A stretch of 64,000 bases of DNA from Amycolatopsis sp. NBC_01488. Lineage in GTDB: Bacteria > Actinomycetota > Actinomycetes > Mycobacteriales > Pseudonocardiaceae. Position numbers and translations under genes: made by a program. Below, one piece after another: positions 50,967-59,635 of the stretch; the stretch's first letter is position 1; the number at the start of each line of letters is the position of its first letter. The stretch is from NCBI RefSeq assembly GCF_036227105.1, contig NZ_CP109434.1:9210501-9274500 (forward strand), read 5' to 3'. The notes under the pieces are model-generated. The model was not told the origin of the DNA and did not search any database. It saw nothing but the letters and a program-made list of their open reading frames with translations.

Positions 50967-52328
50967 TCACCAGCCGACGGCGACCTCCAGCCACTGCGGG
51001 TTGCCGTGGGAGACGAACGAGGACTGGCCGGCCACGTCGTCGTACGGGAAGCCGTACGCCAGGTGGTTGATGCCGTGGTCATGCCAGAACTTCGCGTAGT
51101 AGTTCGCCGGGGCGGCCTTGTAGTAGTTCGCCGGGTCCTGCCACTGCGACTGCGGGAGCTGCGCCGTGTGGCGGTTCAGCGCCGCGCACATGTCCGGGTT
51201 CCCGGCCAGTGAACCGGCACAGCCGGTGATGTTCGACGTCGGCTCGTTGACGCCCACCGACTGCGCGTAGGCGGTGAAGTAGTTCGCGTACTTCCCGCCC
51301 GCGCGGAAGTCCGGGGCGCTGCCCGGGGCCGGGATCCGGTACGGCGCGTTCACCGTCGCCAGGCCCTTGAACTCCGTGGGCACCTCGGCCTGGAACTTCG
51401 CGAACGTGGCCGAGCGGTCCTCCTGGAAGGTCCCGTAGTCGTCGCCGACCTGGACGTCGTAGCCGTCGTGCGCGTGCAGCCGCATGGCCAGCTTCAGCGC
51501 GAACGCGTCCACCCGGGTGGTGTTGCCGTTGAACACGTCCGGGCCGACGGTGAACTCGATGAAGTCGGCGTACTGGCCGTTCGGGGTGCCGAGGTAGAAG
51601 TACATCCGGCCGGCGGAGTTGGCGGGCATGTCGATGTAGGGCTGCTCGGCGATCGAGTGCGTCTGGCCGCCGAAGTTCCAGTACACCTGGCTGTCCGGGT
51701 ACTTGCCGTTGGTGCGGTTGAGCACCTTCACGGTGAGCACGTTGTGCGCGGCCGGGATGCTCGCGGTGTCGCCCCAGAACGAGTCGGGCGGGACACCCGC
51801 GCCGGGCGGCGTGGTCCCGCCGCCGGTGCCGTACACCTGGAACTCCCACAGCGAGACGCCGTACGGGGTGGCCCGCGCGGTCGCGTAGAGCCGGACGTAC
51901 CGCCCCGAGCCGGTCACGTTCAGCGTCTGCGTGCCGCCGGTGCCGGTCGTCGTCTGGTACACAGTGGACCACGTGGAACCGTTGCCGGACAGCTGGATCT
52001 GGTACGCCGTGGCGTAGGCGGCCTCCCAGTTCAGCACGACCCGGCTGACCGTCGCGGCCCCGCCGAGGTCGACCTGGATCCATTGTGGATCGCTGAACTG
52101 CGAGGACCAGCGGGTGCCGGTGCTGCCGTCCACCGCGGCGCTCGCGGGCGTTCCGGCGTTCTCCACCGACGACGCGGTGGCGGGTTTTCCTTGCGAGATC
52201 AGGGTGTCCGCCGCGTGGGCCGACGGTGCGGTGAAGCCGAGCACGGCGACCGCGAGGGCCGCCGCCAGCGTCGCCAAGCGGGTGCCGGGTCCGCGGCGAA
52301 GACGCCGCGGCAGGGTGTTCGAGGGCAT
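50967..52328 (-). CDS. secreted discoidin (F5/8C) - GH64 beta-1,3-glucanase
   Basis: A 453-residue exported protein. The signal peptide is about residues 1-40 (ending PSAHAADT). A galactose-binding/discoidin module spans roughly 41-170 (WSSQFSDPQWIQVDLGGAAT, GRYVRLYATARATPYG). A Gly/Pro linker leads to a thaumatin-like GH64 catalytic domain (190-453; MYFYLGTPNGQYADFIEFTV, HDGYDVQVGDDYGTFQEDRS, YGFPYDDVAGQSS). It should cut fungal or curdlan-type beta-1,3-glucan. GGGAGG precedes the ATG. A TTGACA within a palindrome lies about 145 bp upstream. Confidence 0.9.
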   Translation of the reverse strand: MPSNTLPRRLRRGPGTRLATLAAALAVAVLGFTAPSAHAADTLISQGKPATASSVENAGTPASAAVDGSTGTRWSSQFSDPQWIQVDLGGAATVSRVVLNWEAAYATAYQIQLSGNGSTWSTVYQTTTGTGGTQTLNVTGSGRYVRLYATARATPYGVSLWEFQVYGTGGGTTPPGAGVPPDSFWGDTASIPAAHNVLTVKVLNRTNGKYPDSQVYWNFGGQTHSIAEQPYIDMPANSAGRMYFYLGTPNGQYADFIEFTVGPDVFNGNTTRVDAFALKLAMRLHAHDGYDVQVGDDYGTFQEDRSATFAKFQAEVPTEFKGLATVNAPYRIPAPGSAPDFRAGGKYANYFTAYAQSVGVNEPTSNITGCAGSLAGNPDMCAALNRHTAQLPQSQWQDPANYYKAAPANYYAKFWHDHGINHLAYGFPYDDVAGQSSFVSHGNPQWLEVAVGW

Positions 52329-52969
52329 GGTTCCTCCCTGGCCGGGGAAGTGGGCGGACCCGCCGCCGGTCAGGGGACGGCGTCGTCCGGCTCGTCCCCC
52401 GAGCGCCGGGCGGATGCCCTCGAGGGCCGGCCGGGGACGATGGGGAAAAGGTTCATACCACCGGCCCCGGCCTGTCAACCCTTGACAGTTCGGCGCTTCG
52501 GAGCGATCCTCGGAACCGGTTTCACCTCGACCCTCTGCGTGGCGCCGCCACCCGCCCAGGGGCCGGCTTCCCTGGAGTCAGCCATGTTCAGCGGTGCCCT
52601 GCGCGCGTCCCCCGTCGCGCGCCGCAAGTGTCAGCGGCCGTGTCAGCGCAGTGGCCGTCGACGAGCAGGGTCGGCGACCGCAGCGGGCTCGCCGCAGCGT
52701 GGTAGTAGAAAGTCGTCGCCGCGTGCCCGCCCGGCGCGTCCGTGTCGCCGTCGGTCGCCACCACCCGTCGGCGACGTCGGTGCGCACCCGGCCGCCGACG
52801 TCGTCGTCCGCCTCCGACGCCGTGACTTCCGCGCCGGCCCGGCGCGCCGCGCTCGACCCCGCCGGCTCGCACGACCACGACGTCCCTGCCGCACTCCCTC
52901 CGTCCGCCGGACAGTGCCCGGATTGCCGGTCGCCCACCACCGGGCCGCCCGATCTGGCACGATCGGGCG
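52329..52969. other. 641-bp region between glucanase and TAXI genes
   Basis: The left part is the glucanase promoter. From about 52600 to 52870, two minus-strand frames carry protein-like text that would join only with a frameshift near 52760: EVTASEADDDVGGRVRTDVA in one, then DTDAPGGHAATTFYYHAAAS and SPTLLVDGHCADTAADTC in the other. It may be a decayed small gene; I do not recognise it. Nothing else is supported. Confidence 0.45.
52473..52487 (-). promoter_or_regulatory. 15-bp palindrome with -35 element upstream of the glucanase gene
   Basis: TGTCAACCCTTGACA is a perfect palindrome (TGTCAA-N3-TTGACA). Read toward the glucanase gene, its second half is a consensus -35 (TTGACA), with TATGAA 15 bp downstream as a weak -10. 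It is a candidate repressor site of the glucanase promoter. Confidence 0.45.
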
Positions 52970-53896
52970 GTGGCCACGACGCGGCGGGGGCGAGCGCTCG
53001 CGCTGGCGGCTGCCCTGCTCCTGGTGCTGGCCTCCTGCAGCGCCGGCTTCGGCGACCTGAAGCTGCGGATCGCCGCGGGCAACCCCGGCGGCGTCTACGA
53101 CAAGCTCGCCCAGACCCTGGCCACGGCGTGGGCCGCGGGCCTGGACATCGAACGGCCCACCGTGCTGCAGACCCAGGGCTCGCCGGACAACCTCGACAAG
53201 GTGCTCGCCGGGCAGGCCGACGTCGCGTTCGTCGCCGCGGACGTGGCCGCCGACCGCTACAAGCGCGACCCGCGGCTGGCCACCCTCGCCCGGATCCACG
53301 ACGACTACCTGCACATCGTCGTGCGCACCGACTCCGACATCCGGACCGTCGAGCAGCTGCGGGGCCACAAGATCGCGACCGGCTCGCCGTCGTCGGGTGT
53401 CGAGTACATCGCCAGCAGGCTGCTGGAGGCGACCGGGCTCACCGGAGCGGTCACCACCAGCGCCCACGGGCTCGACGACTCGGTCAAGGCGCTGCTGAAC
53501 GGCGACATCGACGCGTTCTTCTGGTCCGGCGGCCTGCCGACGCCCGTGCTGGCCGGGTACAACGACAAGCAGTCCCTGCGCCTGCTCGACATCGCCGACG
53601 TGATGCCGAAGATGCAGGAGCTCAACCAGGTCTACGGCACCGCGTCCATCCCGGCGAGCACCTACAACCAGCCGGGGCCGGTGACCACGCTGCTGGTGCC
53701 GAACTTCCTGGTCGTCCCGACGTCGATGAGCGACGACGTCGCCGAAGCGCTGGTCCGCGGCCTGTTCGACGCCCGCCAGCAGCTCGCGACGGCCAATCCG
53801 GCGGCGCTGTCGATCGACGTCCACCCGGGCATCGAGACCCAGCCGATCCCGCTGCACCCCGGCGCGCTGCGCTATTACCGGGCGAAGAAGGCCTAG
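52970..53896 (+). CDS. TAXI-family solute-binding lipoprotein
   Basis: A 308-residue lipoprotein; the lipobox is LVLASC with Cys23. The mature part is a TAXI-type TRAP binding protein (IAAGNPGGVYDKLAQTLATAW, LAGQADVAFVAADVAAD, GDIDAFFWSGGLPTPV, ASTYNQPGPVTTLLVPNFLVV). TAXI proteins of known structure bind glutamate or glutamine. No TRAP permease gene is nearby. The gene converges with the GluK-like kinase (stops overlap by four bases), which faces gluABCD, so a sensing role as accessory receptor is attractive but inferred. The GTG at 52970 is the start. Confidence 0.88.
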   Translation: MATTRRGRALALAAALLLVLASCSAGFGDLKLRIAAGNPGGVYDKLAQTLATAWAAGLDIERPTVLQTQGSPDNLDKVLAGQADVAFVAADVAADRYKRDPRLATLARIHDDYLHIVVRTDSDIRTVEQLRGHKIATGSPSSGVEYIASRLLEATGLTGAVTTSAHGLDDSVKALLNGDIDAFFWSGGLPTPVLAGYNDKQSLRLLDIADVMPKMQELNQVYGTASIPASTYNQPGPVTTLLVPNFLVVPTSMSDDVAEALVRGLFDARQQLATANPAALSIDVHPGIETQPIPLHPGALRYYRAKKA

Positions 53897-55290
53897 GCTG
53901 CCGGGAACGTCATCGTGACGCGCAGGCCGCCGCCCTCGGGCAGGTCCAGCGCCAGCTCGCCGTCGGAGTGCGCGGTCAGTTCGGACACGATCGCCAGGCC
54001 CAGCCCCGACCCCGGCACGTTCTGGTGCGCCGGGCTGCGCCAGAACCGGTCCAGCGCGCGGTCGAGCTCGTCGGGCGGCAGCCCCGGCCCGTGGTCGCGC
54101 ACCGACAGGCGGACCCGGTCGCCGTCGCGCTCGACAGCGACCCGGATCTCGGTGCCGGCCGCGGTGAACTTGAGCGCGTTGTCGAGCAGCGCGTCGAGGA
54201 TCGTCTCGGCGCCGCGCGGTGGCATGCGGACGCGGGCGCCGTCCCCCGCCGCGTCGACGACCAGCCGCACGTCCCGCGCCTCGCCGACCACCGACCAGTC
54301 GGCGACCCGCTCGGCGACGGCCTCGTCCAGCACCACCGGGTCCAGCTCGCCCCCGGACGCCTCGGCGCGAGCCATCGAAAGCAGGCCGTCCAGGATCTGG
54401 TGCAGCCGCCCGGCGTCGACCCGGGCGGCCTCCAGGTCGGCGGCGGCCGGCTCGTCGTCGACGTGGCCGTCGAGGTTCCCGAGCCGGATCTTCAACGCCG
54501 TCAACGGGTTCCGCAGCTGGTGCGAGGCGTCCGCGACGAACGCGCGCTGGGCGGCCAGCGCGCCCGACACGCTCTCGGCCATCCGGTCGAAGGAGCGCCC
54601 GAGCTGCCGCAGCTCCGGCGGCCCGCCGCCCTCCCCCACCGGCTCGGCCTCCCGCCCGCTGACCACCGACGCCACCAGCGCACCGGTCGCGTCGTCGAGC
54701 CGCTTCACCGGCTTGAGGATCCACCGCACCACCGGGATCGCCACGGCCAGCGCCAGCACGAACGCGAGGATCCCGCCCGCGGCGAGCAGGAGCCACCACC
54801 ACAGCACGGCGGCGCGCTCGGAGTCGGTGGCGGACACGGTGAGCACCGCCCCGCGCACCTCGCCGTCGGCGAGCACCGGCTCGGCGAGCACCAGCGGCGT
54901 CGAATCCCACGGCATCAGCACGCCGGCGGGCTGCGACCGGCGGCCGGCCAGCGCCTCGTGGACGGGGTCGCTGATCCGCACGTCCTTGAGGTCGATCCGC
55001 GCGGCGGCCGGGCCGAGCGAGGTGACGACCGGGCTCCCGTCCTGGTTGACGACGACGACCTGGACGCCGTAGACCTCGGTGTAGCGGCGCACGTCGGGCT
55101 CGAGCAGGTAGGGCTTGTTGTCCAGCAGCGGGCGCTGCGCCAGCGACGCGAACCGGGCGGTGTCGGTGAGGCGGTCGAGGAACAGGTCCTGCTGCGCACC
55201 CGCGGCGATCGAGATGGCCAGCGGGACGCCGAGGCCGAACACCAGCAGCGCCACCAGCGTCAGCACGATGCCCTGCAGCCGGACGCGCAC
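53893..55290 (-). CDS. gluK: sensor histidine kinase, GluK-like
   Basis: A 465-residue kinase: membrane helix 8-30, an extracellular sensor domain of about 130 residues (31-160), a second helix 162-188, HAMP, a HisKA helix with His257 (FVADASHQLRNPLTALK), and HATPase with N box DALLDNALKF and G boxes DHGPGLPP and GSGLGLAIV. It sits beside and divergent from gluABCD, as GluK does in Streptomyces coelicolor, where GluR-GluK sense glutamate and control uptake. Assignment rests on position and architecture. The GTG at 55290 lies four bases after the regulator stop. Confidence 0.85.
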   Translation of the reverse strand: MRVRLQGIVLTLVALLVFGLGVPLAISIAAGAQQDLFLDRLTDTARFASLAQRPLLDNKPYLLEPDVRRYTEVYGVQVVVVNQDGSPVVTSLGPAAARIDLKDVRISDPVHEALAGRRSQPAGVLMPWDSTPLVLAEPVLADGEVRGAVLTVSATDSERAAVLWWWLLLAAGGILAFVLALAVAIPVVRWILKPVKRLDDATGALVASVVSGREAEPVGEGGGPPELRQLGRSFDRMAESVSGALAAQRAFVADASHQLRNPLTALKIRLGNLDGHVDDEPAAADLEAARVDAGRLHQILDGLLSMARAEASGGELDPVVLDEAVAERVADWSVVGEARDVRLVVDAAGDGARVRMPPRGAETILDALLDNALKFTAAGTEIRVAVERDGDRVRLSVRDHGPGLPPDELDRALDRFWRSPAHQNVPGSGLGLAIVSELTAHSDGELALDLPEGGGLRVTMTFPAA

Positions 55291-55294
55291 GCCG

Positions 55295-55984
55295 TCAGCT
55301 CCGGGCGGCCTGGCCGCCGAGCCGGTAGCCGACCCCGCGGACCGTCTCGATCAGCGCCGGGCGGCCCAGCTTCGTCCGCAGCGTCGCGACGTGGACGTCC
55401 AGCGACCGGCTCTCCGCGGGACCCCGGTGCCCCCACACCTCGGTGAGCACGTGCTCGCGCGAGCACACCGCGCCACGCGCGCCCGCCACGAGGGCGAGCA
55501 CCTGGAACTCCTTGCGGGACAACGCGATCGCGCGCCCGTCGACCAGCACCTCGTGCCGGGCCAGGTCGACGCTGACATCACCCACCTTGATGACGACCGG
55601 CTCGGTGACGGCGTGCTCCGGGCGCCGCCGGCGCACCGCCTCGACCCGGGCGAGCAGCTCCTCGACGTCGTAGGGCTTGACCAGGTAGTCGTCGGCGCCC
55701 GCGCGCAGGCCGCGGATCCGGTCGTCGACCTCGCCCCGGGCCGACACGACGATGATCGCGACGTCGCTGACCGCCCGGATCTGCGTGCAGAGGGTCACGC
55801 CGTCGATGTCCGGCAGGCCGAGGTCGAGCAGGATGACGTCGACCTCGTGGACGCGCTCGAGCACGCCGGCGCCGGTCGCCAGCCGGGCGATCGCCAGGCC
55901 ACGGCGGGTCAGCGCCGGGATGAGCGCGCCCGCGACCCGGTCGTCGTCCTCCACCAGCAGCACCCGCACCCGTCCGCCTCCCAT
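55295..55984 (-). CDS. gluR: OmpR-family response regulator, GluR-like
   Basis: A 229-residue regulator with a receiver (Asp54 in ILLDLGLPD, Lys in LVKPYD) and an OmpR winged helix (LSRKEFQVLALVAGARGAV, SLDVHVATLRTKLGRP, VRGVGYRL). It is transcribed ahead of the kinase and away from gluABCD, sharing 247 bp of promoter DNA with that operon. ATG at 55984 (MGGGRVRVLLVEDD). Confidence 0.87.
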   Translation of the reverse strand: MGGGRVRVLLVEDDDRVAGALIPALTRRGLAIARLATGAGVLERVHEVDVILLDLGLPDIDGVTLCTQIRAVSDVAIIVVSARGEVDDRIRGLRAGADDYLVKPYDVEELLARVEAVRRRRPEHAVTEPVVIKVGDVSVDLARHEVLVDGRAIALSRKEFQVLALVAGARGAVCSREHVLTEVWGHRGPAESRSLDVHVATLRTKLGRPALIETVRGVGYRLGGQAARS

Positions 55985-56152
55985 GGTGACCTGCTTCACC
56001 GGCCGGTAGCGCCGAACTCTAGGACGTCGCGTCGCCGGCCGCACGGGCCACCCGCACGGTGACGCTCGGTGACCATTCTGCGACACCGACCCCGATACCC
56101 CCAAAATGGACATCGATACGCAGTTGAAACCCTAAGTATTGCTCAAGCCGCC

Positions 56153-56180
56153 TTGCGAGCCGGTAAAGCAACGGTAGGTT
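56153..56180 (+). promoter_or_regulatory. candidate gluABCD promoter
   Basis: TTGCGA (56153-56158) and TAGGTT (56175-56180) with 16-bp spacing would start transcription about 45 bp upstream of gluA. It lies in the divergent region shared with gluR. Confidence 0.4.
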
Positions 56181-56231
56181 CTCGCCATCGCGTGGTGACC
56201 CACGCCGCATTCGAACGACCCTGGAGGCCAG

Positions 56232-56984
56232 ATGACCGCGGAGGTGGCGGCGCCGATGATCAAGGCGTCCGCCGTGAACAAGTACTTCGGCGACCTGCAC
56301 GTGCTCAGGGAGATCACGCTCGAGGTGCCTCGCGGCCAGGTGGTGGTGGTGCTGGGTCCGTCGGGGTCGGGCAAGTCGACCCTGTGCCGGGCGATCAACC
56401 GGCTCGAACCGATCAACTCGGGCGAGATCGCCGTCGACGGCGTCCCGCTGCCCGCGGAGGGCAAGGCCCTGGCGGCCCTGCGCGCCGACGTCGGCATGGT
56501 GTTCCAGTCGTTCAACCTCTTCGCGCACAAGACGATCGTCGAAAACGTCATGCTCGCGCCGATGAAGGTCCGCAAGGCTTCGAAGGAAGAAGCTCGCAAG
56601 ACGGCGATGGAGCTGCTGGAGCGCGTCGGCATCGCCAACCAGGCCGACAAGTACCCGGCGCAGCTTTCGGGCGGCCAGCAGCAGCGCGTCGCGATCGCGC
56701 GGGCGCTGGCCATGCGGCCCAAGGTCATGCTGTTCGACGAGCCGACCTCGGCGCTGGACCCGGAGATGGTCCAGGAGGTCCTCGACGTCATGACCGGCCT
56801 GGCCAAGGACGGCATGACGATGCTGGTCGTCACCCACGAGATGGGCTTCGCCCGCCGGGCAGCCGATCGGGTGATCTTCATGGCCGACGGCGAGATCGTC
56901 GAGGACACGACCCCGGAAGCGTTCTTCACCGCGCCCAAGAGCGAGCGCGCGAAGGACTTCCTCGGCAAGATCCTGACCCACTGA
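56232..56984 (+). CDS. gluA: glutamate ABC transporter ATP-binding protein
   Basis: A 250-residue ATPase: Walker A GPSGSGKST, Q-loop MVFQSFNLFAHKT, signature LSGGQQQR, Walker B VMLFDEPTSALDP and the switch His in VVTHEMGFA. The polar amino-acid importer type (GlnQ/GluA) is clear from the whole. GGAGG is five bases before the ATG. First gene of gluABCD; gluB follows after 55 bp. Confidence 0.95.
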   Translation: MTAEVAAPMIKASAVNKYFGDLHVLREITLEVPRGQVVVVLGPSGSGKSTLCRAINRLEPINSGEIAVDGVPLPAEGKALAALRADVGMVFQSFNLFAHKTIVENVMLAPMKVRKASKEEARKTAMELLERVGIANQADKYPAQLSGGQQQRVAIARALAMRPKVMLFDEPTSALDPEMVQEVLDVMTGLAKDGMTMLVVTHEMGFARRAADRVIFMADGEIVEDTTPEAFFTAPKSERAKDFLGKILTH

Positions 56985-57039
56985 ATACGTTCCGCGCCGC
57001 CGTTCGCGTCGCGGGTGACGACACACAGGAGAGATTCAC

Positions 57040-57966
57040 ATGAGGATCCGCACCCTCGCGGTGGGACTGCTCGTCGGTGGTCTGACGCTGACCACGCTGA
57101 CCGCCTGCGGCAAGGAAGGCACGCCGGCCTCGCCCGGCTCGGGTGACCAGAACGGCTCGAGCGCCGCCGCACTGCCGACCTACCCGGTCGCAACGGGCGT
57201 CGACCTGGCCGGCTCCCCGGTGTTCGCCAAGATGAAGGCGGCGGGCGCGCTGACCGTCGGCGCCAAGGACGACCAGCCCGGCCTCGGCCAGAAGGACCCG
57301 ACGACCGGCAAGTTCGAGGGCTTCGACATCGAGATCGCGCGGCTGGTTTCGGCCGGCCTCGGCTTCGACCCGTCGAAGATCACCTTCCGCACGGTCGACT
57401 CCGGCGCCCGCGAGCAGACGATCGCGAACGGCGACGTGAACTACTACGTCGGCACCTACTCGATCACCGACAAGCGCAAGGCGCTGGTCTCCTTCGCCGG
57501 GCCGTACTTCCTCGCGGGCCAGGACCTCCTGGTGCGCAAGGACGACACGTCGATCACCGGCAAGGACACCCTCAAGGGCAAGAAGGTCTGCTCGGTCACC
57601 GGCTCGACCCCGATCCAGAAGGTCCGCCAGGACAACCTGACCGAGCCCGGCAACATCGTCGAGTTCCAGAAGTACTCGCAGTGCGTGGAGAAGCTCCTGT
57701 CGAAGGACGTCGACGCGGTCACGACCGACGACGCGATCCTCAAGGGCTACGCGGCCCAGGACCCGGACAACCTGAAGGTCGTCGGCCAGACGTTCTCCAC
57801 GGAGAAGTACGGCATCGGCCTGAACAAGGACGACAAGGTCCTGCGCGACAAGGTCAACGAGATCCTGCAGAAGGCGCTGGACGACGGCACCTGGGACAAG
57901 ATCTACGCCGCGACGCTCGGCAAGTCCGGTTCGCCGGCCAAGAAGCCGACCCTCGAGAAGTACTGA
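57040..57966 (+). CDS. gluB: glutamate-binding lipoprotein
   Basis: A 308-residue binding lipoprotein; the lipobox ends at Cys23 (TLTAC). The type 3 periplasmic-binding fold shows GKFEGFDIEIARLVSAGLGF, YVGTYSITDKRKALVSFAGP and KKVCSVTGSTPIQKVRQDN. It delivers glutamate to GluCD. AGGAGAG precedes the ATG. A strong hairpin follows before gluC, as expected for a component needed in excess. Confidence 0.95.
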   Translation: MRIRTLAVGLLVGGLTLTTLTACGKEGTPASPGSGDQNGSSAAALPTYPVATGVDLAGSPVFAKMKAAGALTVGAKDDQPGLGQKDPTTGKFEGFDIEIARLVSAGLGFDPSKITFRTVDSGAREQTIANGDVNYYVGTYSITDKRKALVSFAGPYFLAGQDLLVRKDDTSITGKDTLKGKKVCSVTGSTPIQKVRQDNLTEPGNIVEFQKYSQCVEKLLSKDVDAVTTDDAILKGYAAQDPDNLKVVGQTFSTEKYGIGLNKDDKVLRDKVNEILQKALDDGTWDKIYAATLGKSGSPAKKPTLEKY

Positions 57967-57975
57967 CGTGACACG

Positions 57976-58010
57976 AGGCCGGTGGATCGGGTTTCCCGGT
58001 CCACCGGCCT
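57976..58010 (+). terminator. intra-operon hairpin between gluB and gluC
   Basis: AGGCCGGTGGA (57976-57986) pairs with TCCACCGGCCT (58000-58010), extended by CGGG-TTT-CCCG inside. With a stem of about 15 bp and 90 bp between the genes, it could partly terminate, or protect the gluAB mRNA, raising binding protein over permease. Confidence 0.7.
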
Positions 58011-58055
58011 TCCTCATCCACCACTTCACCTGACCACGGCCGCGGGGAAGGCTCC

Positions 58056-58703
58056 ATGAACGTCCTGCTCGACAACCTGGACCTGTTCGGTCCGTTCTTC
58101 CTCCGCACGATCGAACTGTTCGTGCTCTCCGCCGTCGGCAGCCTGATCTGGGGCACGATCCTGGCGATGCTGCGGGTGAGCCCGGTGCCCGTCTTCCGCG
58201 CCGTCGGCACGGCGTACGTGACGATCGCCCGGAACACCCCGCTCACGCTGGTGTTCGCGTTCTTCGTGTTCGCGTACCCGCTGCTCGACATCGTCAAGGT
58301 CGACTACTTCCCGGCCGCGGTGATCGCGCTGACCGTCTACACCTCGGCGTTCATCTGCGAGGTGGTGCGCTCGGGCATCAACACGGTGCCGGTCGGCCAG
58401 GCCGAAGCGGGCCGGGCGCTGGGCCTGACCTTCGGGCAGATCCTCGGCCAGGTCGTGCTGCCGCAGGCGCTGCGCTCGGTCGTGCCGCCGCTGATCAGCA
58501 CCTTGATCGCGCTGCTGAAGAACACCACCATCGCCGCCGGTTTCTCCGTCGCCGAGGCCGGCGCGATCCGCTCGTACCTGTCCGAACGCGGCGAGAACCA
58601 GCTGGTCGGCCTGCTGTGGGTCGCGCTCGGCTTCATCATCCTCGTCGCCGTGCTGTCGTTCGTCCAACGCAGCCTGGAGAAGCGCTGGAGCGTCGCCCGA
58701 TGA
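58056..58703 (+). CDS. gluC: glutamate ABC transporter permease
   Basis: A 215-residue permease with about five membrane helices and the His/Glu/Gln/Arg/opine-family signatures FFLRTIELFVLSAVGSLIWG, VTIARNTPLTLVFAFFVF and the EAA loop EAGRALGLTFGQILGQVVLP. GGAAGG precedes the ATG. The stop overlaps gluD (ATGA). Confidence 0.94.
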   Translation: MNVLLDNLDLFGPFFLRTIELFVLSAVGSLIWGTILAMLRVSPVPVFRAVGTAYVTIARNTPLTLVFAFFVFAYPLLDIVKVDYFPAAVIALTVYTSAFICEVVRSGINTVPVGQAEAGRALGLTFGQILGQVVLPQALRSVVPPLISTLIALLKNTTIAAGFSVAEAGAIRSYLSERGENQLVGLLWVALGFIILVAVLSFVQRSLEKRWSVAR

Positions 58704-59560
58704 GCAACGTCCTGTTCGACGTCCCGGGCCCGAAGGCACGGCTGCGGTACCGCGGCTACGCCGTCGTCGGCATCGTCGTGGTCGTCGCGTTCATCGCCTA
58801 CATCGGGTGGCGCTTCTACGACAGCGGCCAGTTCACCGCCCGCAAGTGGGAGTGGCTGGAGTACGCGCAGGTCCAGAGCGATCTCGCCAACGCGGTGCTG
58901 CAGACCCTCGAGGCGTTCGCGGCCGCGGCCGTGCTCGCGCTGATCTTCGGCGCGGTCTTCGCGGCCGGCCGGCTGTCCGACCACGCGTGGATCCGCGGGA
59001 TCGCCGGGTTCGTCGTGGAGTTCTTCCGCGCCATCCCCGCGCTGATCCTGATGTTCCTGTTCTACTTCGGCCTGCCCACGGTCGGCGTGCCGACGACGCC
59101 GTTCCTCGGCGTGGTGTTCGGCTTGACGCTGTACAACGGCTCGGTGCTCGCGGAGGTCTTCCGCGCGGGCATCCAATCGCTGCCGAAGGGCCAGAGCGAA
59201 GCCGCGTACGCGCTGGGCATGCGCAAGACGCAAGTCATGTTCCTGGTGCTGCTGCCGCAGGCGATCCGGGCGATGCTGCCGACGATCATCAGCCAGCTCG
59301 TCGTGCTGCTCAAGGACACCGCGCTCGGCTTCATCATCACGTTCCAGGAGCTGCTGTACTACGCGCGGTACATCGGCTCGCAGGGCACGTTCGGGCGGCC
59401 GATCGTGCCGTCGACGATCGTGGCGACCGGCATCTACGTCGCGATGTGCCTGCTGCTGACGGCGCTGGCGACGTACCTGGAGCGGCGCAACCGGCGCAGC
59501 AAGAAGGTACTGGGCACGCCCCCGACGGCGGTGCAGGAAGCCGTCGCCGCTTCCGCCTGA
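58700..59560 (+). CDS. gluD: glutamate ABC transporter permease
   Basis: A 286-residue permease. After a cytoplasmic start and a first helix (VVGIVVVVAFIAYIGWRFY) come the family segments VEFFRAIPALILMFLFYFGL and the EAA loop SEAAYALGMRKTQVMFLVLL. It is longer than GluC by an N-terminal helix and a basic C-terminal tail (RRNRRSKKV). Partner of GluC in the membrane; ATG coupled to the gluC stop. A strong terminator follows. Confidence 0.94.
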   Translation: MSNVLFDVPGPKARLRYRGYAVVGIVVVVAFIAYIGWRFYDSGQFTARKWEWLEYAQVQSDLANAVLQTLEAFAAAAVLALIFGAVFAAGRLSDHAWIRGIAGFVVEFFRAIPALILMFLFYFGLPTVGVPTTPFLGVVFGLTLYNGSVLAEVFRAGIQSLPKGQSEAAYALGMRKTQVMFLVLLPQAIRAMLPTIISQLVVLLKDTALGFIITFQELLYYARYIGSQGTFGRPIVPSTIVATGIYVAMCLLLTALATYLERRNRRSKKVLGTPPTAVQEAVAASA

Positions 59561-59572
59561 GTCACCCGTTCG

Positions 59573-59600
59573 AGGCCCCCGGGATCCGTCCCGGGGGCCT
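59573..59600 (+). terminator. gluABCD terminator
   Basis: Perfect 11-bp arms AGGCCCCCGGG (59573-59583) and CCCGGGGGCCT (59590-59600) around ATCCGT, followed by TGTCCTGTCC. Confidence 0.82.
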
Positions 59601-59635
59601 TGTCCTGTCCGGGGGTCTCCCCTAGCGTCGGGCGC

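Noticed and set aside
56161..56231. Riboswitch upstream of gluA
   Set aside because: The leader is short, and no conserved aptamer core or alternative hairpins could be drawn.
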